DNA from: a crenarchaeote SCGC AAA261-N23
Lineage (GTDB): Archaea; Thermoproteota; Thermoprotei; Gearchaeales; Gearchaeaceae
Length of the DNA stretch: 15,911 bases
NCBI GenBank assembly: GCA_000375685.1
Contig: AQVQ01000029.1
Span: forward strand, 1 to 15,911
Direction of reading: 5' to 3'
The position numbers were made by a program, and so were the translations under genes. Each line of letters opens with the position of its first letter. Within the stretch, counting starts at the first letter, position 1. Positions 1 through 7,730 of the stretch are shown here, one piece after another. The notes beneath the pieces are model-generated. The model saw nothing but the letters and a program-made list of their open reading frames with translations. It searched no databases and was not told the origin of the DNA.

Positions 1-464
1 CTTATTTCTAAGCTTATCTCAATTTCGGGATTTTCAAGGTTTACACCACTTGAATAGGGCAATAGTAAACTTCCTATATATGAAGAAGCCTGCTGTGAGG
101 TAAAATCGTGTTTGCCAGCCCTCCTGCATCTTATTGCAAACTTCTTCCCCTTTACTTCTTCTTTATATATCTCAAAGACTTTTTTACCAAGATCTTCCAA
201 ATTTAGAAAATCCAACTTTACACAGGGAGAGAAACTACTTATCCCAAAAATTTTACTAAGAATTTGCGAAACTTCTCTGCTTGTTTCAAGAAATATTCTT
301 GCGGACATTTTATTTACATTGTAACTAACGTTACTTTTCTTCAGAGCATAAATGATGTTATGAAGTAAAATTTTCTCAAATAATTCTCTTGAATTATGCT
401 TCCTGTAGGTTACATCCCCTGAAAATCTTATTAAGTATGAATAATTTTGAATTTGAATATTCAT
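1..464 (-). CDS. thiI: ThiI-type tRNA 4-thiouridine synthetase, N-terminal part (runs off left edge)
   Basis: Only the first 154 codons are in the window; the reading frame is open to the edge. The start is ATG at 464-462. A TATA-like element lies about 27-37 bases upstream, which supports a leaderless transcript. Residues 8-37 (YSYLIRFSGD, then a basic stretch and LFEKILLHNI) match the N-terminal ferredoxin-like domain of ThiI, where the usual pattern is R-Y-G-E-I-x-L-K followed by R-x-x-F-E-x-x-L-x-x-N-I. Residues about 107-154 (FAIRCRRAGKHDF, SQQASSYIG, VNLENPEIEI) are a clear THUMP RNA-binding domain. ThiI transfers sulfur to uridine 8 of tRNA and can take part in thiamine thiazole synthesis. 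The catalytic PP-loop domain would lie outside the window, so another THUMP protein is possible, but the N-terminal domain before THUMP favours ThiI. It is separated from the rhomboid gene by 86 bases. Confidence 0.8.
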   Translation of the reverse strand, partial: MNIQIQNYSYLIRFSGDVTYRKHNSRELFEKILLHNIIYALKKSNVSYNVNKMSARIFLETSREVSQILSKIFGISSFSPCVKLDFLNLEDLGKKVFEIYKEEVKGKKFAIRCRRAGKHDFTSQQASSYIGSLLLPYSSGVNLENPEIEISLEI

Positions 465-490
465 ATTTTCTATATTCAATTTTAAATGAA

Positions 491-502
491 CTATCTTATA
501 AT
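491..502 (-). promoter_or_regulatory. TATA-like box of the thiI-type gene
   Basis: The minus strand reads ATTATAAGATAG here, centred about 30 bases upstream of the ATG at 464. This is the spacing expected when transcription starts at or next to the start codon, as in leaderless archaeal mRNAs. No ribosome binding site is visible between it and the ATG. Confidence 0.5.
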
Positions 503-550
503 ATAACTTTAGTATATGACAATACTTTTAATCTTTCATTAAATGAAGAA

Positions 551-1207
551 TTAGTGATATTTCATTCTAGTATAGGCTATTATTCCTCCTGAAATAAGAC
601 CAAATAAATGTGCTATTATGTTTACGCCTGGAATAATTGAACTTGTTATAAAAATTATTATAACATACAAGATTGCTGATAAAAAAGAACCAGATATTTT
701 TCCTAGAACTGCATAGGCACCAATTAGACCGAATATTGCTCCTGAAGCACCGCCGGATATGATGTATAGACCTTCATCGCTGAATATTAAAGGTAACAAG
801 AAAAGAGAAGCTATATTACCTATGATTCCAGATAGGAAAAATATTATCAATAAATTTTTTCTTCCATAGTTTGCCTCAATAATAAAGCCAAAATAGAATA
901 AAGCGATCATGTTAAGTGCAATATGAATGTAGCCGAAGTGAACAAAAATCGAGGTAACTAGCTGCCAATAGAAATGATCATGTATAACCAAATAATTTAC
1001 CTGTCCTAGATCGCATTGTAAGCTTGAAACACCTGTTCCAGTGAAAACTTGCCAAGGAGTTGCTGAACAACCTGGCAAGCTTCCAAAATCTAAATTAGCG
1101 GTAAAAACAGAAATCAAGAATATAATTATGTTCAGTAGAATAAGGTGAATTACAGTACTTTTTTTAATTGAAATTCTAGATAACACTCTTGTATAAAGAT
1201 TAAGCAA
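551..1207 (-). CDS. Rhomboid family intramembrane serine protease
   Basis: A 218-residue membrane protein with six or more hydrophobic segments. The rhomboid hallmarks are all present. There is a W-x-x-x-T-x-x-F-x-H stretch at 81-90 and an H-x-x-x-N motif at 95-99 in the second helix region. The nucleophile motif GASG is at 153-156, giving catalytic Ser155, and His200 lies in NIIAHLFG near the C-terminus, giving the Ser-His dyad. The family cleaves membrane protein helices inside the bilayer. Two cysteines (47 and 65) in the loop between the first and second helices could form an extracytoplasmic disulfide; this is inference. The start is TTG at 1207, the only usable start before an in-frame stop upstream, and a TATA-like element lies about 29 bases before it. 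It is divergent from cofD. Substrates cannot be inferred. Confidence 0.92.
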   Translation of the reverse strand: MLNLYTRVLSRISIKKSTVIHLILLNIIIFLISVFTANLDFGSLPGCSATPWQVFTGTGVSSLQCDLGQVNYLVIHDHFYWQLVTSIFVHFGYIHIALNMIALFYFGFIIEANYGRKNLLIIFFLSGIIGNIASLFLLPLIFSDEGLYIISGGASGAIFGLIGAYAVLGKISGSFLSAILYVIIIFITSSIIPGVNIIAHLFGLISGGIIAYTRMKYH

Positions 1208-1250
1208 ACATTGCTTAAAAAGATATAATTAAACTATATATTTAGTTATA
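1208..1250. promoter_or_regulatory. Compact divergent promoter, rhomboid gene / cofD
   Basis: Only 43 bases separate the two divergent start codons. On the plus strand, GATATAATTA at 1222-1231 lies about 25 bases before the cofD ATG. On the minus strand, TATATAGTTT at 1240-1231 lies about 29 bases before the rhomboid TTG. Each gene can thus have a leaderless promoter with its TATA box almost touching the other. The two pre-initiation complexes would probably exclude one another. Confidence 0.55.
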
Positions 1251-2174
1251 ATGCTTACACTGTTATCAGGAGGGACAGGAGGAAGAAAGTTATTTGAAGG
1301 AATAATTAACGTTTTACCTCAAAAAGAAGTAAGCGTCATTTGCAATACAGGAGACGATATTGAAATCTACGGTTTACATATAAGCCCAGACGTTGACTCG
1401 ATCCTTTATGCAGCAGCTGGAATTTTTGATGAAGAAAGAGGTTGGGGAATCAAGGATGATACCTTTAATTTTCATAATATGATAACTAAGATAGTTCCAA
1501 CTTATTCTTGGTTCAATTTGGGCGATAAAGATTTAGCTATACATGTAGTAAGAACAAATCTATTGAAAAGCGGAATGAAATTGAGTCAAGTAACAAACTT
1601 TCTAGCCAACAAGTTTAACGTAGATTGCAATATAATTCCAATGAGTGATGATAGTGTTACAACATACATATTCGACGGTATAAATAAGAAACATTTTCAA
1701 GAATTTTGGGTTCTATTCAGAGGTGAAATGCCAGTTAAAAGCGTTATATTCGAAGGAATTGAAAAAGCACAACCATGCGAAAAGGCGATAGATGCAGTCT
1801 TAAGCTCAAAGCTCATTATAATCGGTCCAAGCAATCCAATAACAAGCATAGGTCCAATTTTAAGTTTAACAAAACTTAAAGAAACCATTGCAGATAGTAA
1901 GGCATTGAAAGTAGCAGTAAGCCCTATAAAAGGTAATAATCCATACAGCGGTCCTGCTGCAACATTGATGAAAAGCTTAGGATTGGAAGTTTCTTCTTTA
2001 CAGGTTGCTAAGCTCTATCAAGATATCATAGATTTCTTTGTTATAGATGAAAACGATGATGATTCAGAAATAAAAAAATTGGGTATAGAAGTGATTAAAA
2101 CAAACATTGACATGAAAACCAAAGAAGACAAAGTCAGATTGGCTAAAACTATAATCGATAAGCTTTATTTATGA
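1251..2174 (+). CDS. cofD: 2-phospho-L-lactate transferase (F420-0 synthesis)
   Basis: A 307-residue protein of full family length. CofD joins the phospholactyl group (or phosphoenolpyruvate-derived equivalent) from the GDP-activated donor to the deazaflavin Fo, giving F420-0 or its dehydro form. Motifs seen: the N-terminal glycine-rich LLSGGTGGRKL at 4-14, NTGDD at 32-36 followed by PDVDSILYAAAG, WFNLGDKDLA at 87-96, and the signature GPSNPITSIGP at 192-202, which binds Fo and phosphate in solved homologues. The ATG start is directly followed by this conserved N-terminus. The stop overlaps the next start (ATGA, 2171-2174), so translation is coupled with cofC. It leads the operon cofD-cofC-cofE. 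Confidence 0.97.
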   Translation: MLTLLSGGTGGRKLFEGIINVLPQKEVSVICNTGDDIEIYGLHISPDVDSILYAAAGIFDEERGWGIKDDTFNFHNMITKIVPTYSWFNLGDKDLAIHVVRTNLLKSGMKLSQVTNFLANKFNVDCNIIPMSDDSVTTYIFDGINKKHFQEFWVLFRGEMPVKSVIFEGIEKAQPCEKAIDAVLSSKLIIIGPSNPITSIGPILSLTKLKETIADSKALKVAVSPIKGNNPYSGPAATLMKSLGLEVSSLQVAKLYQDIIDFFVIDENDDDSEIKKLGIEVIKTNIDMKTKEDKVRLAKTIIDKLYL

Positions 2175-2830
2175 AAGTCTGCGCTCTGATTCCTTTAAAG
2201 GAGCTTGAAAAGAGTAAAAGCAGATTATCGAATATTTTAAACGAGAAAGAAAGAATAGAATTTACCCTTTGTATGCTAAAAGATGTAATAAAAGCTCTAG
2301 TTAATTCAAGCAAAATAGATGATATATACATAATTTCACAGGAAAAAGAATTAAAGTTAAGCGATGAAAGAAAATTCAAATTAATATTCGATTCTGCATC
2401 ACTGAATGAGGCTTTGGAAAGACATATTAAAGATCTAAAACAATATGATGCAAAGATAATAATTCCTTGTGATATTCCTTTAGTTTCCGAAGAAGATGTT
2501 GAGAAAGTTATAGAACTTCTTAATGAATACGATGTAGTTATTTCTCCTTCATGTGATTCAGGTACAAACTTGCTTGCAATAAAGAACGAATTAAAGTTTA
2601 AATTGGAATTTGGTGAAGGAAGGAGAAGTTTTATTATGCATCTTAAGAATGCTTTAGAAGCTAATTTGAAGGTATATGTCTATTCAAGTGAAAGGATAGC
2701 TCTAGATGTTGATGATGATCCAAGGTTAAAATATTTAATTACTTTAAATATCGATAAATATTCAACTCAATATATAAGGTGGATTTTGAATGAAAGAAAT
2801 AAGAATAATAGCAATCGATGGGATTCCTGA
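2171..2830 (+). CDS. cofC: 2-phospho-L-lactate guanylyltransferase
   Basis: A 219-residue nucleotidyltransferase that activates 2-phospholactate (or phosphoenolpyruvate) with GTP to supply CofD. Seen in the sequence: IPLKELEKSKSRLS at 7-20, the guanylate-binding basic segment; PCDIPLV at 99-105, the Asp of the metal-binding site; DSGTNLL at 129-135, corresponding to the family's G-G-T-N loop but with Ser in place of the first Gly; and LDVDDDPRL at 178-186. It starts within the cofD stop (ATGA). Its last 41 bases overlap the 5' end of cofE, an unusually long overlap. The C-terminal tail (about 205-219, rich in Asn, Lys and Arg) is encoded by that overlap and may have been shaped by the cofE frame. 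Confidence 0.93.
   Translation: MKVCALIPLKELEKSKSRLSNILNEKERIEFTLCMLKDVIKALVNSSKIDDIYIISQEKELKLSDERKFKLIFDSASLNEALERHIKDLKQYDAKIIIPCDIPLVSEEDVEKVIELLNEYDVVISPSCDSGTNLLAIKNELKFKLEFGEGRRSFIMHLKNALEANLKVYVYSSERIALDVDDDPRLKYLITLNIDKYSTQYIRWILNERNKNNSNRWDS
2776..2782 (+). promoter_or_regulatory. Shine-Dalgarno site for cofE inside cofC
   Basis: AAGGTGG lies 7 bases before the cofE ATG at 2790 and is complementary to the conserved 3' end of archaeal 16S rRNA. It supports the cofE start well inside cofC, rather than a start after the cofC stop. Confidence 0.7.
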
Positions 2831-3545
2831 AATAAAACCCAACGATAACATAGCCGAGATTTTGCTGAAAGCTGTTAAAAAGATGGAAATAGATCTTGAG
2901 GACAACGATATTTTTGTAATAGCACATAAAATAGTCTCAAAAAGCGAAGGGAGAATTGTAAACATCAAAGGAATAGAACCTAGCAAAGAAGCAATCGAAA
3001 TAAGTAAAATTTGTGGCAAAGACCCAAGATTTGTTGAGCTTGTTTTAAGAGAGAGCGAAAAAATATTAAAGGTTGCTCCAGGCCATCTTATAGTAAAAAA
3101 CAAACAAGGAATTGTCTGTGCAAATGCAGGTATAGATAAATCTAACATAGAAGGAGAAGATTTCTACATTTTGCTTCCTGAAAATCCTGATGAATCTGCT
3201 AAAAAAATTAGGAATGAAATAAAAATTAGAACCGGAAAGAATGTTGGGGTAATAATTTCAGATACATATGGCAGACCTTTAAGAGAAGGACAAGTAAACT
3301 TTGCTATAGGTGCATCAGGGGTGCCAATTTTTAGAGATTACAGAGGAAAGAAAGATAGATATGGTTATGTTTTACATGTCAAAAATATAGCACATGCTGA
3401 TGAAATCGCATCTGCAGCTGAATTGTTAATTGGTCAAGCTGAAGAGGGAATTCCAGCAGTTTTAGTAAAAGGTCTCGAGACCATAGATCAAGATTTTCCT
3501 GCTAGAAGTTTAAATATGCCAGAAGAAAAGTGGCTTTTCAAATAG
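2790..3545 (+). CDS. cofE: Coenzyme F420-0:L-glutamate ligase
   Basis: A 251-residue enzyme that adds gamma-linked glutamate to F420-0 using GTP. Family motifs seen: IDGIPEIKPND at 9-19 (the usual start of the fold), HKIVSKSEG at 46-54, GIVCANAGIDKSN at 107-119, and SDTYGRPLREGQVNFAIG at 157-174 (nucleotide and metal site), then HADEIASAAELLIGQ at 202-216. The length equals that of stand-alone archaeal CofE, with no fused nitroreductase domain like that of mycobacterial FbiB. The start is fixed by the homologous N-terminus and by a Shine-Dalgarno site 7 bases upstream, so it overlaps cofC by 41 bases. The stop codon abuts the DUF309 stop on the other strand with no base between them. Confidence 0.96.
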   Translation: MKEIRIIAIDGIPEIKPNDNIAEILLKAVKKMEIDLEDNDIFVIAHKIVSKSEGRIVNIKGIEPSKEAIEISKICGKDPRFVELVLRESEKILKVAPGHLIVKNKQGIVCANAGIDKSNIEGEDFYILLPENPDESAKKIRNEIKIRTGKNVGVIISDTYGRPLREGQVNFAIGASGVPIFRDYRGKKDRYGYVLHVKNIAHADEIASAAELLIGQAEEGIPAVLVKGLETIDQDFPARSLNMPEEKWLFK

Positions 3546-4097
3546 CTAGATTTTAAAAACAATCATTTTTCTTTTTTCCAACATATCTTTCATTCTATCT
3601 TTTATTTTGTTTATTTCAAAAAATTCATACCTTTCATTATAATCCTTAAGTTCATCGAAAGCTCTCTGCAATACTGAAATTGCAACTTGTTCCCTTCCTC
3701 TTTGAAGATGAACATAGCTCGCAGCCAAAAGAATAAGTCCATGAAGTATTCTTTTCTCATCGCTTTCCTTTTTCCTCCAAACTCCTTCCAATATCTCATG
3801 AACTTCCCAAAATCTTTCTTTATTGAAGAAGTATCTTGCTAGGAAGAATGGATTAACCTTTGTATCTACACTTAAATCTCTTATGCAGCTAATTTTGAAG
3901 AACTTTTCCAGAACTTTAAGATTTTTAATATCATAGCAAATAACATCTACCTCAATATGATTTGATGCAATTCTAATATCTACCAACCTAAAAAATTTTG
4001 AAAAGTCTTCCTTAATTTTTATGAATAAATTTAACCTGTCTTTTGTTTCATAATTTCCCTTTTCTGCAAACACGATGTATCTCTTTTGAGTTTGCAA
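3546..4097 (-). CDS. DUF309 family protein
   Basis: A 183-residue soluble protein. The C-terminal half holds the DUF309 signature: FWEVHEILEGVW at 96-107, then GLILLAASYVHLQRG at 120-134. It is an all-helical domain with conserved His and Glu whose biochemical role is not known. The N-terminal 80 residues (KRYIVFAEKGN, then alternating strand and helix) resemble the N-terminal extension of other archaeal members. The start is TTG at 4097: an in-frame stop lies three codons upstream, and the homologous R-Y-x-x-F segment begins at residue 6, so a later start is unlikely. It converges directly on cofE and is divergent from the helicase gene. No function should be inferred from the neighbours. 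Confidence 0.82.
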   Translation of the reverse strand: MQTQKRYIVFAEKGNYETKDRLNLFIKIKEDFSKFFRLVDIRIASNHIEVDVICYDIKNLKVLEKFFKISCIRDLSVDTKVNPFFLARYFFNKERFWEVHEILEGVWRKKESDEKRILHGLILLAASYVHLQRGREQVAISVLQRAFDELKDYNERYEFFEINKIKDRMKDMLEKRKMIVFKI

Positions 4098-4137
4098 TTC
4101 AAGCTATTCTTATATATCTGTAATTCAATTTATTCTT
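4098..4137. promoter_or_regulatory. Divergent promoter region, DUF309 gene / Lhr helicase
   Basis: The 40-base gap holds CTTATATATC at 4109-4118, centred about 24 bases before the helicase TTG (4138) and about 30 before an alternative in-frame GTG (4144). It is therefore a good TATA box for either start. The DUF309 promoter must overlap the same AT-rich stretch, but no clear box at the usual distance stands out for it. Confidence 0.5.
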
Positions 4138-6966
4138 TTGTTAGTGGTATTCGAGCTATTATCAAAAAGGGTTCAGTCTGCCCTTAGGGAATTCAATATA
4201 AATGAACCGACGGCTCCTCAAAGGTTGGCGATTCCTTTAATTCTTCAGAGAAAGAATGTACTGATAATATCTCCAACAGGAACAGGTAAGACAGAAGCTG
4301 CTTTGCTACCTTCTCTTGATTTAATATATGAACAGAGAGGAAAAGGAATAAGCTTGATTTATATAACGCCTTTAAGGTCTTTGAACAGGGATTTGCTTGA
4401 TAGAATTACCCTATGGTCAAACAAGCTTGATTTTAGATGTGCAGTAAGACATGGAGATACAACGAAATCTGAAAGAAGAAAACAAGTTTTAATGCCTCCA
4501 GATATTCTTGTTACCACTCCTGAAACCTTGCAGATACTTTTAATAAGTAAAAGGATAAAGGAGCATTTAAAAAATGTTAAAATCGTAATAGTTGATGAAA
4601 TACATGAACTTGCTGAAGATAAAAGAGGAGTTCAGCTTTCAATTGCTTTACAAAGGCTTAAATTCTTAGCTGGTAAGTTTCAAATTATTGGCTTATCAGC
4701 TACGATTGGAGAACCAGAAAAACTCGCAAATTTCTTAGTTGGAAAAGATGAGAACTGTGAAATAGTAAACGCTTCTGAAGAAAGAAGAATGAAAATTAAA
4801 GTAATTTATCCTAGCATAGAAGAATTGGATTTTAAGATCTCAAATGAAATTGTTATACATCCAGAAGTAGTTTCTAGGCTAAGAACCATTAAGGATTTAA
4901 CAGAAAATAAAAACGCCTGTTTAGTTTTTACAAATACTAGAACTGAAGCAGAGATACTAGGAAGTAGATTAAGATTCCTAGGACTTGATTTCTATGTGCA
5001 TCATAGTTCTTTATCCACTGAATCAAGAACATTTGCTGAACAGTCTTTAAAGCTAGGAAAAATAAAAGGAATCGTATGCACATCTTCTCTCGAACTTGGA
5101 ATAGATATCGGAAATATAGATTATGTAATTCAGTACAATTCTCCAAGGCAAGTAACAAGAATGGTTCAAAGGATTGGAAGAAGTGGCCATTTTATTAAAG
5201 GAATAGCTGAAGGAAGCATACTGCCTGTTAACATAGATTCATTCTTTGAATCTTACGTTATAGTTGAGAAAGCAATGAATAACGAATTTGAAAGCATTCA
5301 AATACCAGAAAAGCCATTAGATGTATTAGCCCATCAGATAGTAGGAATTGTATTGGATAAAGGTAAAGTAGGAATAAATGAACTTATCTCAATAATATCA
5401 AAAGCTTATCCCTATATGAATATAACAAGAGAAGAAGTAGAAAGAGTAATAGAACTCCTTGAAACTCTTAAACCCAGAGCTTTAATAAGAGAAGGAGAAG
5501 AACTTATAAGAGCAACAGGTAGCTTAGGCTATTATATAGAAAATCTTAGCATGATTCCTGACCAAATTCAATTTACGGTAATAAACGATAAAGAAGAATT
5601 TGTTGGATATTTAGATGAATCCTTCTTAGCAGAATATGGAGAAGAGTGTGTCAAATTTGTTCTTAAAGGAGAAGTTTGGGAAATAACTAAAATAAACGAA
5701 GATTCAAGAGTTGTTCATTGTAAAAAAGCAGAAGACATATTTGGTGCTATCCCTTCATGGGTTGGCGAGGAAATTCCAGTAACAAAGGAAATAGCTTTGC
5801 ACGCTTCTAATTTAAGAAAATTTGTATACTATAATTCCAATAATTTCGATTTAGTAAGATCTAGAATATCTCAAGAAATAGTTGATAACGAGAGCTTAAA
5901 AAATGTGATTGATTATTTTAAAAGTTTCAATAAGGAAGAATACAATCTTGCAAACGAAAAGCTAATTACATTAGAAGAATGGAGAGAAGCTGTAATAGTA
6001 AACTCCTGTTATGGAAACAGAATCAATAGAACAATAGGAAAGATACTGACATATTTAATTAGCAAGGAAAGAGGGAAAGGTATAAGAACAATAGTCACGC
6101 CTTATAATATAATAATTCTATCGAGAAATATTGATTCGAAAACAGTAGAGAGAATTATCAAACAATTATACCTTTATGATATAGATGCATTGATATATTC
6201 TATTCTAAGTAAAGACGAACCACTTGTTAGATATAGATTTCTACATGTAGCGAAAAGATTTGGTATTATTAAACATGATGTTTCAATCGAAATTAAATTG
6301 CTTGAAAACCTAATTCTAGCTTACAAAAATTCCGTAGTTTATGAAGAAACTTTAAAAGAAATCCTTTCAAGAGATTTAGATGTTAAAGGTGCGAAGGATG
6401 TAATTAGAAAAATAGCAACAAAAGAAATACAGGTTTTAAGGAATGATACGGTTAGTAAGCTTTCTTTAGACTTGATCAAGCTTCTTCCCGAATTTATATC
6501 AAATCCATCACAAATTCAATCTCAAAGTTACATCATAGAAGCATATAAGACGAGACTTTTAAGTAGAAGTTTAACGTTGGTTTGTACTGAGTGCTGGGAT
6601 TATGTCGATCAAATTCCTTTGATGAACATTCAGAATTTTTCATGTCCATACTGCAACTCAAAAAGGGTAGCAGTTACTAAAAGGCCAGCTCAATTCATTC
6701 ATAAGCTAATCAATTCAATTCAAGAAGGAAAAATAAACAAAAAAATAAAATTTCTTAAAAAAAGACTCGAAATCATAGCTGATTATGTAGCAAAAAAAGA
6801 AAGACTGGCTGCTTTAACCTTTGCTGCAAACATTTCATTTACAGATGCTATACATATAATCGATAAATTCGAAGAAGAAAAAAATGATTTTTTTATAGCT
6901 TTAATGAATGCTGAATCAAAGAGACTGAGAGAAATCTACAAGATGTTGAAGAAGATGCATAAATAA
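4138..6966 (+). CDS. Lhr-type superfamily 2 helicase with C-terminal zinc ribbon
   Basis: A 942-residue ATP-dependent helicase. The two RecA-like domains carry SPTGTGKT (45-52, Walker A), TPLRSLN (77-83), TTPET (126-130), DEIHE (153-157, Walker B), SAT (187-189), FTNTR (264-268), CTSSLELGIDIG (314-325) and QRIGRSGH (344-351). The last motif and the long C-terminal region are typical of Lhr (large helicase-related) proteins, which unwind DNA or RNA-DNA duplexes and are linked to repair or RNA metabolism. After a winged-helix and DEAD/H-associated region, a C-terminal zinc ribbon is seen with Cys816, Cys819, Cys836 and Cys839. The start is TTG at 4138, or GTG two codons later; both fit the TATA box. 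Which Lhr subgroup it belongs to cannot be settled by eye. Monocistronic by layout, with T-rich sequence after the stop. Confidence 0.9.
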   Translation: MLVVFELLSKRVQSALREFNINEPTAPQRLAIPLILQRKNVLIISPTGTGKTEAALLPSLDLIYEQRGKGISLIYITPLRSLNRDLLDRITLWSNKLDFRCAVRHGDTTKSERRKQVLMPPDILVTTPETLQILLISKRIKEHLKNVKIVIVDEIHELAEDKRGVQLSIALQRLKFLAGKFQIIGLSATIGEPEKLANFLVGKDENCEIVNASEERRMKIKVIYPSIEELDFKISNEIVIHPEVVSRLRTIKDLTENKNACLVFTNTRTEAEILGSRLRFLGLDFYVHHSSLSTESRTFAEQSLKLGKIKGIVCTSSLELGIDIGNIDYVIQYNSPRQVTRMVQRIGRSGHFIKGIAEGSILPVNIDSFFESYVIVEKAMNNEFESIQIPEKPLDVLAHQIVGIVLDKGKVGINELISIISKAYPYMNITREEVERVIELLETLKPRALIREGEELIRATGSLGYYIENLSMIPDQIQFTVINDKEEFVGYLDESFLAEYGEECVKFVLKGEVWEITKINEDSRVVHCKKAEDIFGAIPSWVGEEIPVTKEIALHASNLRKFVYYNSNNFDLVRSRISQEIVDNESLKNVIDYFKSFNKEEYNLANEKLITLEEWREAVIVNSCYGNRINRTIGKILTYLISKERGKGIRTIVTPYNIIILSRNIDSKTVERIIKQLYLYDIDALIYSILSKDEPLVRYRFLHVAKRFGIIKHDVSIEIKLLENLILAYKNSVVYEETLKEILSRDLDVKGAKDVIRKIATKEIQVLRNDTVSKLSLDLIKLLPEFISNPSQIQSQSYIIEAYKTRLLSRSLTLVCTECWDYVDQIPLMNIQNFSCPYCNSKRVAVTKRPAQFIHKLINSIQEGKINKKIKFLKKRLEIIADYVAKKERLAALTFAANISFTDAIHIIDKFEEEKNDFFIALMNAESKRLREIYKMLKKMHK

Positions 6967-6993
6967 TTATACTTAATCATTTAAATATTATAC

Positions 6994-7037
6994 ATTTTTT
7001 TATTATATAAGCATAACGGTTTTTTTTACGGTTTTTT
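6994..7037 (+). terminator. T-rich terminator region downstream of the helicase gene
   Basis: A run of seven T (6995-7001) is followed by a tandem element, ACGG plus eight T (7016-7027) then ACGG plus six T (7028-7037). Archaeal RNA polymerase terminates at T-runs without a hairpin, so this is a plausible multi-step terminator before the DUF5679 gene. The rest of the 154-base gap holds only the DUF5679 promoter. Confidence 0.5.
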
Positions 7038-7083
7038 AGTTTAAAAACTTATAGATTGATTTTTACTTGAGAATAGCATAAGA

Positions 7084-7091
7084 TTTATATA
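7084..7091 (+). promoter_or_regulatory. TATA box of the DUF5679 gene
   Basis: TTTATATA with A-rich flanks lies 30-37 bases before the ATG at 7121, predicting a leader of only a few bases. No Shine-Dalgarno match is present in the short leader. Confidence 0.55.
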
Positions 7092-7120
7092 CTAAAAAAC
7101 AATTTACATACATAGGAAAC

Positions 7121-7270
7121 ATGGTAACGGCCTATTGTGTAAAGGACAAGAAATCTGTGGAAATAAAGAACCCCCAGGAAGTAACGCTAAAGAACGGTAG
7201 AACAGCGATTAAGGGTACTTGTCCTATCTGCGGAGGAACAGTATACAGAATAGGCAAGCTTAAGAAGTAA
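7121..7270 (+). CDS. DUF5679 small zinc-ribbon-like protein
   Basis: A 49-residue basic protein. It begins MVTAYCVKDKKSVEI, continues with VTLKNGRTAIKGTCPICGG and ends with IGKLKK. The order Y-C-V-K, T-L-K-N-G-R, G-T-C-P-x-C-G, R-I-G matches the archaeal DUF5679 family as I recall it. Most members carry two C-x-x-C pairs. Here the first pair is incomplete: Cys6 is followed by Asp9, while the second pair (Cys34, Cys37) is intact. Three cysteines plus one other ligand could still bind zinc. The function is unknown; the size, charge and strong promoter suggest an abundant nucleic-acid or ribosome-associated protein, which is inference. It is convergent with the DUF2258 gene 37 bases away. Confidence 0.85.
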   Translation: MVTAYCVKDKKSVEIKNPQEVTLKNGRTAIKGTCPICGGTVYRIGKLKK

Positions 7271-7300
7271 AGCAAGTATAAGAGATAAAATAAATTAAAT

Positions 7301-7309
7301 AATTTTTTT
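7301..7309 (+). terminator. T-run after the DUF5679 gene
   Basis: A run of seven T 31-38 bases past the DUF5679 stop, at the end of the convergent gap with DUF2258. It fits a T-run archaeal terminator for the plus strand; the A-rich stretch just before it would serve less well for the opposite gene. Confidence 0.4.
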
Positions 7310-7649
7310 ATACGTTTGCGCTTGAGATTGCCTCCTTTACTGCTTTATCAACTTCTTCCTGATTTTTTCTTACAAACCATTCAACCTTTAAAGTATCAAG
7401 TTTCCAGTTTATTTTTGAGTCCTTGATTTCATAATCTACTACGATTCTTACAACATCTCCTTTGTCGCATCTTAATTTTTCAACAATTATTTTATAAAGT
7501 ATTTGATTTAAGACAGCTGCACCGTATGCTACATCCTCACTCTTTATTGCACCGCTCTCTTGAAGATTTCTAGTTAAGGCAAAGAGTGTCCTTCTAACTT
7601 TATCAGCATATGCACCAGCTATTACTGTTCCAGTGTTTAGTGTTGGCAT
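7308..7649 (-). CDS. DUF2258 family protein (left, complete copy)
   Basis: A 113-residue protein beginning MPTLNTGTVIAGAYADKVRR, with a helical first half (LFALTRNL, then GAAVLNQILYKIIVEKL) and a strand-rich second half (VVRIVVDYEI, then LKVEWFV), ending in a charged helix. I recognise it as DUF2258, a small, single-domain family found in hyperthermophilic TACK archaea; its role is not established. The start is ATG at 7649, with a TATA box (minus strand CTTATATATT, 7680-7671) centred 27 bases upstream, so a leaderless mRNA is likely. The promoter and the first 62 codons recur base for base, in inverted orientation, at the right edge of the window. Confidence 0.85.
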   Translation of the reverse strand: MPTLNTGTVIAGAYADKVRRTLFALTRNLQESGAIKSEDVAYGAAVLNQILYKIIVEKLRCDKGDVVRIVVDYEIKDSKINWKLDTLKVEWFVRKNQEEVDKAVKEAISSANV

Positions 7650-7730
7650 ATATGTTAATCATAGAATAGAAATATATAAGGATAAAGTTGCTAAATTATT
7701 CTTTCTTAATTTACTACTATTGAGAGTCTC
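7463..7730. repeat. Left arm of a perfect 268-base inverted repeat
   Basis: Read on the minus strand, this segment is identical to 15644-15911. The positions pair as x + y = 23374, with no mismatch or gap found when the two copies were compared by eye. The arm holds the DUF2258 promoter and codons 1-62. The inner boundary at 7730/7731 is sharp and falls at the end of the near-palindrome GAGAGTCTC. The outer limit is unknown because the right copy runs off the window. Confidence 0.97.
7671..7680 (-). promoter_or_regulatory. TATA box of the left DUF2258 gene
   Basis: The minus strand reads CTTATATATT, centred 27 bases upstream of the ATG at 7649. The same box occurs at 15694-15703 before the second copy. 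Confidence 0.6.

Noticed and set aside
112..592. Two plus-strand open frames (about 70 codons each) at 112-324 and 389-592
   Set aside because: They lie mostly opposite the ThiI-type frame, which shows clear ThiI and THUMP motifs; their translations have no domain-like pattern.
2050..2075. C/D-box small RNA suggested by GATGATGA-like bases in cofD and cofC
   Set aside because: They lie inside well-supported coding sequence (acidic Asp-rich stretches) and lack paired D boxes at the right distance.
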